DNA of 64,000 nt from Shewanella fodinae (GCF_014651955.1 NZ_BMXW01000004.1:157537-221536), one strand, 5' to 3'; shown: positions 47,293 to 56,793, counted from the first letter of the stretch. Numbers and translations: made by a program. The notes: generated by a model from the sequence alone, not told the origin.

Positions 47293-47859
47293 ATGATCGA
47301 AAAACGCTATATCACCGCTCAGGAATTACTGGAAGATTCATTCCGCCTAGCCGCTCAGGTTTATAACAGTGGCTTTCGCCCACAGTTTATTGTGGGGATC
47401 TGGCGCGGTGGTGCTCCAATCGGTATTGCTGTACAGGAATATTTTGATTTCAAAAAAGTCGAAACTGACCATATCGCCGTGCGCACCTCGTCTTATTATG
47501 GCATTGGCAACGATAAACAGAGTAAAGAGATCAAGGTACACGGCCTTCACTATATTGTTGAAAATGCTGGGGCTGATGACAGGTTGTTGATCGTTGACGA
47601 CGTGTTTGATTCAGGTCGTAGCGTGTTTGCGTTGAAAGAAAAGCTGTCACAAATGATGCGGTTAAACTTGCCGCGGGATATTCGTATTGCGTGCCCGTAT
47701 TACAAGCCCAAAAATACTATGGTGCCGATGAAACCAGATTACTATATCCATTCTTCCGATGAATGGTTGGTGTTTCCGCATGAAGTTTCTGGTCTGACGC
47801 CGGAAGAACTCAGTGAAGGTAAAAGCGATCTGCACAATATTCGAGATCTGTTTGTCTAA
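47293..47859 (+). CDS. Phosphoribosyltransferase (hypoxanthine/xanthine type)
   Basis: 188 residues from the ATG at 47293 (MIEKRYITAQELL); ATGs and other starts upstream to 47179 would add up to 38 residues, and the RBS evidence is weak for all. PRTase fold: the PRPP-loop IWRGGAPIGIAVQEYF, the flexible loop with SSYYGIGNDK, and the PRPP signature LLIVDDVFDSGRSV. The C-terminal part is longer than in Hpt (YYIHSSDEWLVFPHE). Probably a purine salvage enzyme distinct from Hpt at 28164. Confidence 0.85.
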   Translation: MIEKRYITAQELLEDSFRLAAQVYNSGFRPQFIVGIWRGGAPIGIAVQEYFDFKKVETDHIAVRTSSYYGIGNDKQSKEIKVHGLHYIVENAGADDRLLIVDDVFDSGRSVFALKEKLSQMMRLNLPRDIRIACPYYKPKNTMVPMKPDYYIHSSDEWLVFPHEVSGLTPEELSEGKSDLHNIRDLFV

Positions 47860-47869
47860 GTTTGTCGGT

Positions 47870-47903
47870 CACAAAAAGGGCACTGACGAGTGCCCTTTTT
47901 GTG
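47870..47903. terminator. Terminator between the phosphoribosyltransferase and the PspB-like gene
   Basis: 15-bp perfect stem CACAAAAAGGGCACT (47870-47884) with AGTGCCCTTTTTGTG (47889-47903), 4-base loop; A and T runs inside the stem suit both directions. Confidence 0.88.
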
Positions 47904-47908
47904 GGGGA

Positions 47909-48118
47909 TTACAGATCGCGGAATTTCTGCCGCAGTGCTTCATCCCTCTCCACCACTATGGCTTCCAGCGTGACCACGCGCTGTTTCAGATCCGCCACTT
48001 CCTGCTGTAACGCTTCGAGTTGACGTGAGTCCTGTTGTTGTCGTCCGTTATAATCCTTAACCAGGCTGACAATGAAGTAGCCAACAACAATGATGGCAAT
48101 CAGGGAAATTAAGCTCAT
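47909..48118 (-). CDS. Small membrane protein resembling PspB
   Basis: 69 residues from the ATG ending at 48118, preceded by AAGGAGG; the frame extends nine codons upstream without such support. One N-terminal membrane helix (SLISLIAIIVVGYFIVSLV), then a charged coiled coil with heptads (LEALQQEVADLKQRVVTLEAIV) and the tail LRQKFRDL. Length and layout match phage-shock PspB, but no pspA or pspC is adjacent, so this is only a resemblance. It is 59 bases downstream of the M1 aminopeptidase on the other side of a short gap. Confidence 0.75.
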   Translation of the reverse strand: MSLISLIAIIVVGYFIVSLVKDYNGRQQQDSRQLEALQQEVADLKQRVVTLEAIVVERDEALRQKFRDL

Positions 48119-48177
48119 TGTGGCCTCCTTTAGCCCAAAGAACATGGCCGTCCTAGGTGGATACGGCCATCGCTTAG

Positions 48178-50829
48178 TTAGCGGGTGATTTTCTCAGAAA
48201 CTACCACGCAACGTTGTTCCTCTTGTAGCAGTTCTTTCAGTGTTCGCATCGTGATGACTGACAGTGTTGGATTGTCTTTCACCGCCTGCTGCAACCGGTT
48301 GACGGAACTGTGGTTACACTCGGTTGGGATCAGGGTCGGGGCGTAGCTACGCATAAATACCGGGCCTTTACTCTGATCCATCTGTGCTAGGGTATCGAGC
48401 CTTTCTTCCGCAGTCGCGGAGTTCAATAATTGCTGTTCTGCCGGATATAGGTTAGCCATGGCAATACGCAATTTCGGAAAGGCTTCTCCACTCTGATGCT
48501 GGATGCGACCAAGCCATTCACGCTTGATTTCGGCTTCGGGACGGATAACGGTCGCGGCAATCGCTGCCTTGATGCCAGTATCGCTGTTATCTTTGGCAGC
48601 TTCCTGTTTTAGTAATGCTTTACTGCCTGGATAATCATAACGATTTAACTGTCGCACAATATGCCAACGAGTGTCTTGATCCAAAATGATGCCATCCAGT
48701 TTAGCTTTGCCATCCAGCAGCTCATTGAGGTGTGCCAAAGACTCAGCGTCACTGGCAAAGTCAATGTAGGCATCAAACCAGCGGCGTTGCAGATCGCTAT
48801 TACCAGCGGTTTCCATTGTCAGTCGCAGACTCATCTGTGCCAGCGCGCGAGCCACCTGATCACGATAATCGGCATGTAGTGGTGCCATCTGTGCCAACCA
48901 GTGTTGACTGGTATGCAACGTCCGTAGAATTTGCCCGATTAGCGTATAGTCATGTTCTTTCGGCAGGTTGACAAACACGGTGTCGAGATAGTGATTCAAT
49001 GGCAGATTGCCAGCCATGACGCTATCCCACAGACTTTGCCATAACATAGAACGCAACAATGGATCGGTTACGCTAGCCAACTGGTTACGAGCGGTTGCAA
49101 ATGATCTATCGTCCAGTTTTACTTTGACAAATCCCCAATCGTCGTAGTTGGGATATACCAGATCTGGGCATTGTTCACCTATCAGTGCAGGCACTTGGGT
49201 GCTGGCACCTTGGTAGGTTACGGCGACAGTCTTAGTCAGTGCTAACTGTTGGCGGTGTTTGCGTAATAGCGCGATCTGTACTTTCTGCTCGCGTAAGACG
49301 GGTTGTCCAGTAACGGCTGCTGTCTGGATAAGTGTAAAGCTGCTGATGGCACCATTACTGCACTGGAAATTGGCTTCCAAAGTATTGACGCCAGCGGTAT
49401 ACAGCCAGTCCTGAGTCCATTGGCTTAAATCGCGGTTAGCTGCCTTGGCTAAGCTGCCGATGAAATCAATTAATGTGGCATTTTGCCAAGCATAGGTATG
49501 CAGATATTCACTAACACCTTTGCGGAATACCTCTTCGCCTAACAGATGGCGCAGTTGTTTTAGGACGGATGCCCCCTTGGAATAGGTGATGGCATCGATG
49601 TTATCAAATGCGTTGCCTGTGGTTGGAACCGGCACTTCAATCGGGTGCGTTGTAACGCGACTGTCCTTGTCATAGGCGCCTTGTTTACCTCCGGCGTAAA
49701 AGCTGCGCCACGCATAGTCAAATTCGGTGGCGTTAGCGGTGGCTAGCGTTCCCATAAAAGACGCGAAACTTTCGTTCAGCCATAAGCCGTTCCACCACTT
49801 CATGGTCACCAGATCACCAAACCACTGGTGTGCCATTTCATGCAGGATCACTCCAGCTAACATCTGTTGCTGATCCTTGGTCATTTTGGCTTTATAAAGG
49901 AAACGGCCCTCGGCAAAGGTAATGGCTCCGGCGTTTTCCATGGCACCATACAGGAAGTCAGGTACTAGCACCTGATCGTACTTTTTGAAGGGGTATTTTA
50001 CGCCAAAATAGTTTTCAAAAAATTTAAGTCCCGCAGCGGTATAGCGGAACCAATCCTGTGGGTAAACCTGCGATGCCACTGATTGGCGGGCAAACAAGCG
50101 CATGGGGTAAGGACCGCTCTTGTCGTCCTGCCACATATGGTACGGACCTGCATGCAGTGAGAAGTTATAGGGACTTAGCTTAGGGCTGACTGGAAAATGC
50201 CAGACCCGGAAGTCACCGTCATTGACGATGTTGTCTTCTCTGGTGGCGCTGATCACCTGCCAGTCTGCGGGGGCACGAACAGTAAGCTTGTAGGTGGCTT
50301 TGATATCCGGTTGGTCAAATACCGCAAACATCTGTTGGGCGGCAGCTGGCTCAAAATGGGAGTACAGATAAACTTTGCCATCAACGGGATCAACAAAGCG
50401 ATGCAGTCCTTCACCATTGGTGGAATGTTTGCGGGTGAAGCTGACTTTGACTAGGTTATCACCGTTGAGCAGTAGTTTGGGATTTAGGCTTAGATACAGG
50501 CCATTGTAATTCGGATATAGCACATGACCGTTGATCTCTAGCCGTTGGATATTGGCTTTATTCAGATCCAGTGTCAGCGGGCTGCTGTTATCACTTAACG
50601 TGAAACGAATCGTGGTCTGGTTGGCAAAGCTATCACTCCCATCAAGTTTAAAATCTAGATCGTAACTGACATTGCTCACTCTGGCGGAGCGCGCCATCGC
50701 CTGTGCCTGTGTCAGATAGGGAGAGTCATCCCGCGAGGTAATTTGGGTATTGTTGGAGCTGCAGGCACTGAGGGCGGCGGTGGCCAGCACTATGATGCCA
50801 AACTGCTTGATCCGCATAAGCGACTTCAC
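48178..50829 (-). CDS. M1 family aminopeptidase N lipoprotein
   Basis: 883 residues. The signal peptide ends in the lipobox LSAC (Cys about residue 22), so this is a lipid-anchored, exported relative of PepN. Zinc aminopeptidase motifs: GAMENAGAITF (substrate recognition) and HEMAHQWFGD-18-E with the Glu in NESFASF. A long C-terminal ERAP1-like helical domain covers about 560-880. Predicted to trim peptides outside the cytoplasm. Start could be the Met at residue 5 (MRIKQ). Monocistronic, next to lpoB but separated by a terminator. Confidence 0.93.
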   Translation of the reverse strand: MKSLMRIKQFGIIVLATAALSACSSNNTQITSRDDSPYLTQAQAMARSARVSNVSYDLDFKLDGSDSFANQTTIRFTLSDNSSPLTLDLNKANIQRLEINGHVLYPNYNGLYLSLNPKLLLNGDNLVKVSFTRKHSTNGEGLHRFVDPVDGKVYLYSHFEPAAAQQMFAVFDQPDIKATYKLTVRAPADWQVISATREDNIVNDGDFRVWHFPVSPKLSPYNFSLHAGPYHMWQDDKSGPYPMRLFARQSVASQVYPQDWFRYTAAGLKFFENYFGVKYPFKKYDQVLVPDFLYGAMENAGAITFAEGRFLYKAKMTKDQQQMLAGVILHEMAHQWFGDLVTMKWWNGLWLNESFASFMGTLATANATEFDYAWRSFYAGGKQGAYDKDSRVTTHPIEVPVPTTGNAFDNIDAITYSKGASVLKQLRHLLGEEVFRKGVSEYLHTYAWQNATLIDFIGSLAKAANRDLSQWTQDWLYTAGVNTLEANFQCSNGAISSFTLIQTAAVTGQPVLREQKVQIALLRKHRQQLALTKTVAVTYQGASTQVPALIGEQCPDLVYPNYDDWGFVKVKLDDRSFATARNQLASVTDPLLRSMLWQSLWDSVMAGNLPLNHYLDTVFVNLPKEHDYTLIGQILRTLHTSQHWLAQMAPLHADYRDQVARALAQMSLRLTMETAGNSDLQRRWFDAYIDFASDAESLAHLNELLDGKAKLDGIILDQDTRWHIVRQLNRYDYPGSKALLKQEAAKDNSDTGIKAAIAATVIRPEAEIKREWLGRIQHQSGEAFPKLRIAMANLYPAEQQLLNSATAEERLDTLAQMDQSKGPVFMRSYAPTLIPTECNHSSVNRLQQAVKDNPTLSVITMRTLKELLQEEQRCVVVSEKITR

Positions 50830-50932
50830 TGTTGATTCCTTGCTGTTTTGTTGTGATTGTGTTGAAGGTGGCCATTTGGCTCTGGGTTATAAGTTACGTC
50901 AAACGCCGTTAAATACCAAAACAGAAATGTTA

Positions 50933-50957
50933 CAAAAAAGCCGCCAGTTTGGCGGCT
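50933..50957 (-). terminator. Terminator of the lpoB operon
   Basis: On the minus strand AGCCGCC (50957-50951) pairs with GGCGGCT (50945-50939) over AAACT and is followed by T residues (A run 50933-50939 on the plus strand). Lies 18 bases after the lpoB stop. Confidence 0.9.
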
Positions 50958-50974
50958 CCTGTGTCAGTTTTAGG

Positions 50975-51568
50975 TTACATCCCGAGGAACGATTTGCTGC
51001 GGGTTTTGCGGATCTCTTTCTCGTCTGACCATTCGATCAGTCCGGTTTCCAGATCCATCAGGCGCATGGTCATCTTGTAGTAGACATCTTTGGTACTGCC
51101 ATCCTGTTTCACGATGCTGGACAAGTTGCCGTATAGCATATATTGCGCACCGATCTGGCGACCAAACTTGATAGCAGTTGAAGGGTCAACCATTCCCGCA
51201 TTGTTCTGGTAATCCAGCTGTTTACGGACTGAATCAACCTTGGTCATATCGATGAAGCGGAACTTACCGGAACGCAACAATTTGTTGCTGATAGAATCAG
51301 TGACAGATTCAGTATCGATATGCTCTGAGGTTTTATTTTTGATGGAGTCAACGAAGATAATCGGTCGGCTGTTAGCTGTCAGCGCCACCACCGACGGGAA
51401 GGTCATCATGCTATCGACCATCTTGTCAGTAATCGCTTGCAGATCGGTAGAGCCGAAATTCTCATTGACGGTTTCCACTTCGGTGGCATCGCCATATTCC
51501 ACCTTGGATTGGCAGGCGGTGAGCCCAATGGCCATTGCCATCAGCATAAGCAGCTTAAAGTGTTTCAT
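50975..51568 (-). CDS. lpoB: Penicillin-binding protein activator LpoB
   Basis: 197 residues from the ATG at 51568 (MKHFKLL), six codons inside the longer frame. Outer-membrane lipoprotein: lipobox LTAC near residue 19. The C-domain matches LpoB: PIIFVDSIKNKTSEHIDT, then SGKFRFIDM, YMLYGNLSSI and the terminal RLMDLETGLIEWSDEKEIRK. LpoB spans the periplasm to stimulate PBP1b (mrcB at 42337). The linker between Cys and domain is much shorter than in E. coli. Last gene of the operon WD40-slyX-def-COG3014-lpoB. Confidence 0.93.
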   Translation of the reverse strand: MKHFKLLMLMAMAIGLTACQSKVEYGDATEVETVNENFGSTDLQAITDKMVDSMMTFPSVVALTANSRPIIFVDSIKNKTSEHIDTESVTDSISNKLLRSGKFRFIDMTKVDSVRKQLDYQNNAGMVDPSTAIKFGRQIGAQYMLYGNLSSIVKQDGSTKDVYYKMTMRLMDLETGLIEWSDEKEIRKTRSKSFLGM

Positions 51569-51590
51569 AGTCCGTTCCATTTCCATGTTG

Positions 51591-52952
51591 TCAAATCAAT
51601 CTAGTATAAAACCGCGTTACATTGCCAGTATCTATTACCCAAACCAACGTAGTTTTACCACGCTGAACCTGAATCTCTGTAGTACCATGCAGCAGATTTA
51701 TCTGATAATTGCCTGCGTTTAAATAACTGTGGGCAATCTGCGCCTCAGCTGGCAGGGTTAACCAACTACGACGATCTGCTTGTTCAGTTACCACATTAAA
51801 AATCTGCATCAACACACTACCAACTGTCTGGCCGTCGCGGCCTTCTGCCTGACGTGCCATCTCAGATTTGGCGTACACTCGTGCCACTTGTCGCGCCAGT
51901 ATCCAGGGTAGTTGTTCTTTCAATGCGGTAATGGCTAACGCGCCAATATTGACTACAGGTGCGGTTACTAAGGGGGTGCCTAGCCCGTTAATCGTATCGC
52001 CACCGGGCGTTAGGTAATTTTCTCGATAGGTCGGCAGGGCAATGGTTTGCCAGTTACCATTGATGGTAAACGGCACGCCAAAACTGTCTTTGTAAGGTAC
52101 AAATCCCTGCTCAACAATAAACACCACTTTCCCTTGGTTGGCACCCGGCTGTGGTGCATCCCCCCACCGCTGGCGGAAGTCATCATATTGTGGCATCTGT
52201 AATGCCTTCGCGAGTCTGACCAAGTCCTGTTGTATATAGGAGTTGTCAGGCGCCAACTGCGCCGCTTTACGATAGTCGATAAAGGCATCGTTGGCTTCAC
52301 CCAGCAGTTCGTGTAATAGGCCGGTCATATAGTAGCTGTAAGCGCTTAGAAATGAGCTGGTCAGATTACCTGAGGCCTGACTGAGACGATCCATTTCGGC
52401 GCTGACGGTGCCGTTTTCCATCTGTTGCACCGTTTTACTTGATGATTCATAACGTTGCTGTTCGATTTGTTGCAGTTCATTACTGCGGCGCACTTCTACC
52501 AAGGCACCCGTCATGTCACCGCTGAACAGGTAATTGAGCGCCTGATACTGATGTAGCAAGATACGTTCATAGCCAGGGCCGCGATAAGGAATAACATTAT
52601 CGTTTACTAGCAGACTGCTGCCTTTGGCTCCAACGTCAGACAGACTAATCACTGCCTTATCGTCAAATTTTTCATAATCTTGCACTGCACTCTGGTAAAA
52701 ATCCTTGCTGGCTGCAAAATCCCCAGCTATTTGAGCCACACGGCCAGCCTCTTCGGCATAAAGCAGGCCGTCACGGCTGTTGATGCCGTCCGCCAGCTTA
52801 TCGATAGTCGCTTTAGGTTCCGCAGAGTTCAACGCCTTTTTGGTGTCGGCGAGTTGGGTTGGATAGGCAATCAGTACGCTGTTATAGGCACAACCCTGCA
52901 ACAATACCAGCAACAACACCAACGGCCCGCAGCGAAAACGGCGTAATTTCAC
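51591..52952 (-). CDS. COG3014-type lipoprotein with TPR-like repeats
   Basis: 453 residues. Starts with GTG, overlapping the def stop (GTGA) with GGAGA upstream. Lipobox LQGC near residue 21. Helical TPR-like region (about residues 40-260) with GDFAASKDFYQSAVQDYE, DMTGALVEVRRSNEL and DAFIDYRKAAQLAPDNSYI, then a beta-rich C-terminus. COG3014 proteins commonly precede lpoB genes, implying a role in the envelope, but the function is uncharacterised. Confidence 0.85.
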   Translation of the reverse strand: MKLRRFRCGPLVLLLVLLQGCAYNSVLIAYPTQLADTKKALNSAEPKATIDKLADGINSRDGLLYAEEAGRVAQIAGDFAASKDFYQSAVQDYEKFDDKAVISLSDVGAKGSSLLVNDNVIPYRGPGYERILLHQYQALNYLFSGDMTGALVEVRRSNELQQIEQQRYESSSKTVQQMENGTVSAEMDRLSQASGNLTSSFLSAYSYYMTGLLHELLGEANDAFIDYRKAAQLAPDNSYIQQDLVRLAKALQMPQYDDFRQRWGDAPQPGANQGKVVFIVEQGFVPYKDSFGVPFTINGNWQTIALPTYRENYLTPGGDTINGLGTPLVTAPVVNIGALAITALKEQLPWILARQVARVYAKSEMARQAEGRDGQTVGSVLMQIFNVVTEQADRRSWLTLPAEAQIAHSYLNAGNYQINLLHGTTEIQVQRGKTTLVWVIDTGNVTRFYTRLI

Positions 52953-53434
52953 TGTTGAGTCTCCTGTTGCAACGCCAGTCTTTCCCTGAGCGTGATGCCG
53001 TTGAGATGATCATATTCATGCTGAAAGATGCGTGCGATAAATCCCGTTAGTTGTTCCTGACACCACTCTCCAGTCAAATCCTGATAGCGCACTTCCAGTG
53101 ACTGGTGACGTCGAATACTGCAACGCTCTCCCGGCAATGATAGGCAGCCTTCATCGCCGTCCACCATTTTCGCCGAACAGTGCAGCACTTGCGGGTTAAT
53201 CACCACTTGAGGCGGCATTACTGGCGCATCCGGGTAGCGGGGATTGGGATGTGAGGCCATGATAAATAACCGCAGACTACGATTAACCTGCGGTGCTGCA
53301 ATACCAACACCATTAGCCGCCTTCATGACTTGCAGCATCTCCTCAGCCAATGCGCGCAACGAGTCATCAAATACTGTCACAGGTGCCGCAGTTTGCAGCA
53401 ATACGGCTTGTCCGTGGGTTACTATAGTCAGCAT
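52949..53434 (-). CDS. def: Peptide deformylase
   Basis: 161 residues. Removes the formyl group from nascent peptides with an Fe2+/Zn2+ centre. All three motifs are intact: GVGIAAPQV, EGCLSLPG and HEYDHLNG. It sits in an envelope-type operon rather than with fmt, so it is probably the secondary deformylase of the genome (inference). Overlaps COG3014 by four bases. Confidence 0.95.
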   Translation of the reverse strand: MLTIVTHGQAVLLQTAAPVTVFDDSLRALAEEMLQVMKAANGVGIAAPQVNRSLRLFIMASHPNPRYPDAPVMPPQVVINPQVLHCSAKMVDGDEGCLSLPGERCSIRRHQSLEVRYQDLTGEWCQEQLTGFIARIFQHEYDHLNGITLRERLALQQETQQ

Positions 53435-53473
53435 CCGTTATCCCTTAGTTTGTGGTGAAAGCCACTGCCGACA

Positions 53474-53686
53474 TCAGTAATGTGGCGGTGGTGTTTCCTC
53501 CCCTTGACTGGCGATGTTGCTTGGCTCAATAGCTTTCAGTTTCGAGGTGATCAATTGTAACTGGAATTGCTGTTCAGCCACGACCTTATTCAGGGCAATC
53601 ACTTCCTGATTCAGTTCTTCCACCGTGATTTCCTGAAACGCCAGTTTGGTTTCTAGCTCTTCAATCCTGTTCACCATTTGTTGCAT
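53474..53686 (-). CDS. slyX: SlyX protein
   Basis: 70 residues. A short coiled coil (residues 3-52: [20 protein letters not shown] and on) ending in PPPHY, the diagnostic SlyX tail. RBS AGAGGTAG. Role unknown; it lies next to the FKBP-type fkpA/slyD region in many gammaproteobacteria, as here. Confidence 0.93.
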   Translation of the reverse strand: MQQMVNRIEELETKLAFQEITVEELNQEVIALNKVVAEQQFQLQLITSKLKAIEPSNIASQGEETPPPHY

Positions 53687-53689
53687 TTT

Positions 53690-54664
53690 CTACCTCTGCT
53701 CCGGTATTTGCCAGCGCTCCAGCAGACTGGTGCTGCTAAGGCTCTGTACACTATTCCCTTGCCATTGTGACACAGAGTAAACCACTGCGCTCTGTGGCAG
53801 TGGTTTGTCTGGCAAAGAAACCTGCCAACTGGCGATTTTTTTGCCGGTTGCAGTTTGCCATAACTGCAGTTCCCGTGCAGGTGTTCCGGTAAGCAAGCGC
53901 GTGTTGTTTTGGATAAAGCGGGCGCTCGAAAAGTTCATCTGCCGGGTGGTAATTTTCAATTCGCTGATGATGTTGCCGCTTTGGCTATCGCGGATCCAAG
54001 CATTACCTGTACTGTCTGACATGAATAACAAGCGACTATCGGTACTCATGGTCACATTCAGCGCGCGTGATTGTAGTTGCCACTGTTGTTGTATCTGCGC
54101 GCTGTCAGTGCGCCATAACAACACCTTGGCTGCATTGTCCGCAGTTAATGCCAAACTGCCGTCGGCGGAGATAGCAACACTATTGACCTTTTCGTTATGG
54201 CCTAGAAATTTTATCAATACTTGATGCTGCGGATTGAGTGCCATGACACTGCCATCTGCCAAGCCCACCAGAAACTGACCGTTATTAGCAACAGCAACAC
54301 ATTGCGCGGTTACCGGTAATGACCACCAGCCAAGGGCGGCACCGTCGGTCGTGTGCCACAGTGCTACCGAATCATTGCTCAGCGTTATGGCATATTGATT
54401 GTTGGGTGAAATGTCGGTGGCAATCACATCATTGTTGCGACTACCTTGGATCCAGTGATAACGCGCTTGTGGCTGATTAACATCCCAGAAGAAAATACCA
54501 TCTTTATTGCTGATCAGTGCGTACTGACCATCCTGTGACAAACTGGCGCTATAACTGGGTTCTTTCAGTAGTGCCTTGCTGCTCAGTGGTGAGGGTGAAC
54601 AGCTCATCAGTATCATCCCTGAAAACAGTACTGAACAAAATTGCAACAAACGGTAAAAATCCAT
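53690..54664 (-). CDS. WD40-repeat lipoprotein
   Basis: 324 residues. Signal peptide with lipobox MSCS (Cys near residue 22). The mature part has about six WD40-like blades: DGQYALISNKDGIFFWDVNQ, NNQYAITLSNDSVALWHTT, NGQFLVGLADGSVMALN, DGSLALTADNAAKVLLWRT and so on, each with the G-x-x-L-x-S-x-D pattern. Probably a beta-propeller scaffold in the envelope. Binding partner unknown. Leads the slyX-def-COG3014-lpoB operon, with 3 bases before slyX. Confidence 0.88.
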   Translation of the reverse strand: MDFYRLLQFCSVLFSGMILMSCSPSPLSSKALLKEPSYSASLSQDGQYALISNKDGIFFWDVNQPQARYHWIQGSRNNDVIATDISPNNQYAITLSNDSVALWHTTDGAALGWWSLPVTAQCVAVANNGQFLVGLADGSVMALNPQHQVLIKFLGHNEKVNSVAISADGSLALTADNAAKVLLWRTDSAQIQQQWQLQSRALNVTMSTDSRLLFMSDSTGNAWIRDSQSGNIISELKITTRQMNFSSARFIQNNTRLLTGTPARELQLWQTATGKKIASWQVSLPDKPLPQSAVVYSVSQWQGNSVQSLSSTSLLERWQIPEQR

Positions 54665-54757
54665 GAACTTGTCCCGCCGTTAATGGTCTGTTTTCCGTAA
54701 ACTATGCATCGTTGCCACAATCATGCAGCTGCCGTTATGCACGCTTTGTAAGTTATC

Positions 54758-54786
54758 GGCAACTGGTATAAAGTGAGTCGCTCTAA
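54758..54786 (+). promoter_or_regulatory. Possible sigmaE promoter of fkpA
   Basis: GGCAACT (54758-54764) and TCTAA (54782-54786) separated by 17 bases resemble the sigmaE -35 (GGAACTT) and -10 (TCTAA/TCTGA) elements. E. coli fkpA is sigmaE-dependent, which makes it plausible; the -35 has two differences from consensus. Confidence 0.4.
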
Positions 54787-54834
54787 CTATTTTAGGTTAA
54801 TTGTAACCAACTGAAGATCCTGAGGAAGCTTTTC

Positions 54835-55611
54835 ATGAAACCATTTTACAAAATTTCATTGGTAGCGCTGGCAGTGCTTGGGCTAGCGGCTTGTAACCAG
54901 GAACAGAAAACCGCTGCAAGTGATACCAATGTGCAACTGAACACTGACACTCAGAAAGAGGCATACAGTGTTGGGGCTTCCATCGGACGTTACATGGCTG
55001 GTCATATCAAGGAACAGGAAGAATTGGGGATCCCGGTTGATCGTGATTTGATTATTGCCGGCTTTAAACAGGGTCTGGATGGCAAAATCCAACTCAAGGA
55101 TGATGAAATGCAGAAGATCCTTGAAGCGCTGGATAAAAAAGTGAATGACAAACGCCAGACTAAAGCCAAAGAAGTGTCAGAAAAGAATCTGAAAGACGGT
55201 CAGAGCTATCTGGAACAGAACAAAAACAAAGCTGGGGTGAAAACCACTGAGTCAGGTTTACAGTATGAAGTGCTGCAAGAAGGCACTGGTGCTAAGCCAA
55301 AAGCAGAAGACACTGTAAAAGTGAAATACAAAGGGATGCTGATCGACGGTACTGAATTTGACAGTACAGAAAAGCACGGCGGCGAACCTATCGAGTTTCC
55401 GCTCAATCGTGTGATTCCTGGTTGGACTGAAGGGGTGCAGTTGATGTCCGTTGGGGCTAAGTACCGCTTTGTGATCCCCGCAGAACTGGCTTACGGTGAC
55501 CGCGATATGGGAACTATTCCTGCCAACTCTACTCTGATTTTCGAAGTGGAATTGCTGGGCATCACGCCTGCTGCTGAGGCCGAAAAACCTGCGGCTGATG
55601 CGAGCAAATAA
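54835..55611 (+). CDS. fkpA: FKBP-type peptidyl-prolyl isomerase FkpA
   Basis: 258 residues. Periplasmic chaperone and prolyl isomerase. The signal peptide carries a lipobox (LAAC, Cys near residue 20), so it may be lipid-anchored, unlike E. coli FkpA. N-terminal helical dimer domain (DTQKEAYSVGASIGRYM, about 40-125) and C-terminal FKBP domain (about 140-240) with VKVKYKGMLIDGTEFDST, FPLNRVIPGWTEGVQLM and IPAELAYGD. RBS GAGGAAG. Divergent from the WD40-slyX operon. Confidence 0.95.
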   Translation: MKPFYKISLVALAVLGLAACNQEQKTAASDTNVQLNTDTQKEAYSVGASIGRYMAGHIKEQEELGIPVDRDLIIAGFKQGLDGKIQLKDDEMQKILEALDKKVNDKRQTKAKEVSEKNLKDGQSYLEQNKNKAGVKTTESGLQYEVLQEGTGAKPKAEDTVKVKYKGMLIDGTEFDSTEKHGGEPIEFPLNRVIPGWTEGVQLMSVGAKYRFVIPAELAYGDRDMGTIPANSTLIFEVELLGITPAAEAEKPAADASK

Positions 55612-55633
55612 CTGCGAATGCAAAATCCAATAA

Positions 55634-55660
55634 AAAAGGGACGCTTGCCGTCCCTTTTCT
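55634..55660. terminator. Bidirectional terminator between fkpA and zntB
   Basis: 10-bp perfect stem AAAAGGGACG (55634-55643) with CGTCCCTTTT (55649-55658) and a 5-base loop. Confidence 0.88.
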
Positions 55661-55683
55661 GTATGACGGTATTAATCGAAACC

Positions 55684-56652
55684 TTATAACCAACGAAAGC
55701 GGTAAAACAACCACAGCTGAAACCCCACCAATAGCAGTAGAAACCCGCAAAAGGCGGCAAATGCCCAATGGCTGTCGGCCCCAGGGATCCCGGCGATATT
55801 GACGCCTAATAACCCGGTGAGAAAACCCAATGGCAGGAAAATAGCGCTGATCAACGCCAGAAAATACAAGCGCTGATTTAGTGCCTCGGTCTGCCGATTT
55901 TGCAGCTCTTCCTGTGCCACCGTGGCGCGTTCACGGATGGAGTCTAGGTCTTCAATGCCCCGTATGAGCGTGTCACTGATCTCACCAAAGCGCCGTTTTT
56001 GACTGTCATCAAACAGACTCGCTGAGTCGTTGAGCAACTTAATATAAGCTTCCCGTTGCGGTGCTAGATAACGGCGTAATACGACGGTTTGGCGCCTGAG
56101 TTCCGCCACATCGACTCTTAACTCTCGTCCCTCACCGGATACCAGCAGCTCTTCCATATCGGCCAGTTTGTCTTCCAACTGATCGATGAAATCGATTTTC
56201 CTATCCGTGAGTTTGTCACAGAGTGACAGCAAAAAATCACCGCTGCTTTGCGGTCCGCTACCGTCACTGATGGCCTGCTGTAGTTCTTTAACGGCTAATA
56301 ATTGGCGACTGCAGGTACTGATGATCCGTTGCTGATCGATATACAGCCGAATTGACACCATGTCTTCTGGATCGGCACCGGGGTTGAGGTTAATTCCGCG
56401 CAGCGCCAGTAACAGACCGTTGCCTGCACGGACAATGCGAGGTCGGGTATCCTGCACCAGCAGTGCTTCGGTTTCCAGTGGAGGAAGTTTGCAGATGTTT
56501 TTCAGCCAGTTGCGGGTTTTTTTGTGTTTGTAGTCAAAATGCAGCCATAACAGGCCATCCTGAGGTTGCCAGTTTCCCGCTTGTTCGTGCGTGAGGTGTT
56601 GACCGGCGTTAGTACCGTTAAGCAGTAAACTGCTGATGAGTCCTTCAGGCAT
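55684..56652 (-). CDS. zntB: Zinc transporter ZntB (CorA family)
   Basis: 322 residues, near the usual 327. Long N-terminal cytoplasmic domain (1-260) with helix-rich DTLIRGIEDLDSIRERATVA, then two membrane helices. The CorA-family signature motif appears as GVNIAGIPG, where CorA has GMN; this GVN form and the family layout point to ZntB. In E. coli it moves Zn2+. Monocistronic, divergent from yacL. Confidence 0.9.
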   Translation of the reverse strand: MPEGLISSLLLNGTNAGQHLTHEQAGNWQPQDGLLWLHFDYKHKKTRNWLKNICKLPPLETEALLVQDTRPRIVRAGNGLLLALRGINLNPGADPEDMVSIRLYIDQQRIISTCSRQLLAVKELQQAISDGSGPQSSGDFLLSLCDKLTDRKIDFIDQLEDKLADMEELLVSGEGRELRVDVAELRRQTVVLRRYLAPQREAYIKLLNDSASLFDDSQKRRFGEISDTLIRGIEDLDSIRERATVAQEELQNRQTEALNQRLYFLALISAIFLPLGFLTGLLGVNIAGIPGADSHWAFAAFCGFLLLLVGFQLWLFYRFRWL

Positions 56653-56793
56653 GGAAGCTCCTAATCACGTTTGATAGCCAAAAACTAACGCAGTCAGGCC
56701 AGAAAAAGAAGTGTTGGTGTAAGGATTGAACAGCATTCCTGCTGTGGCTGAGTTAAAATTAACACTGACGAATTTATTTGCGTGAGAAAATCC

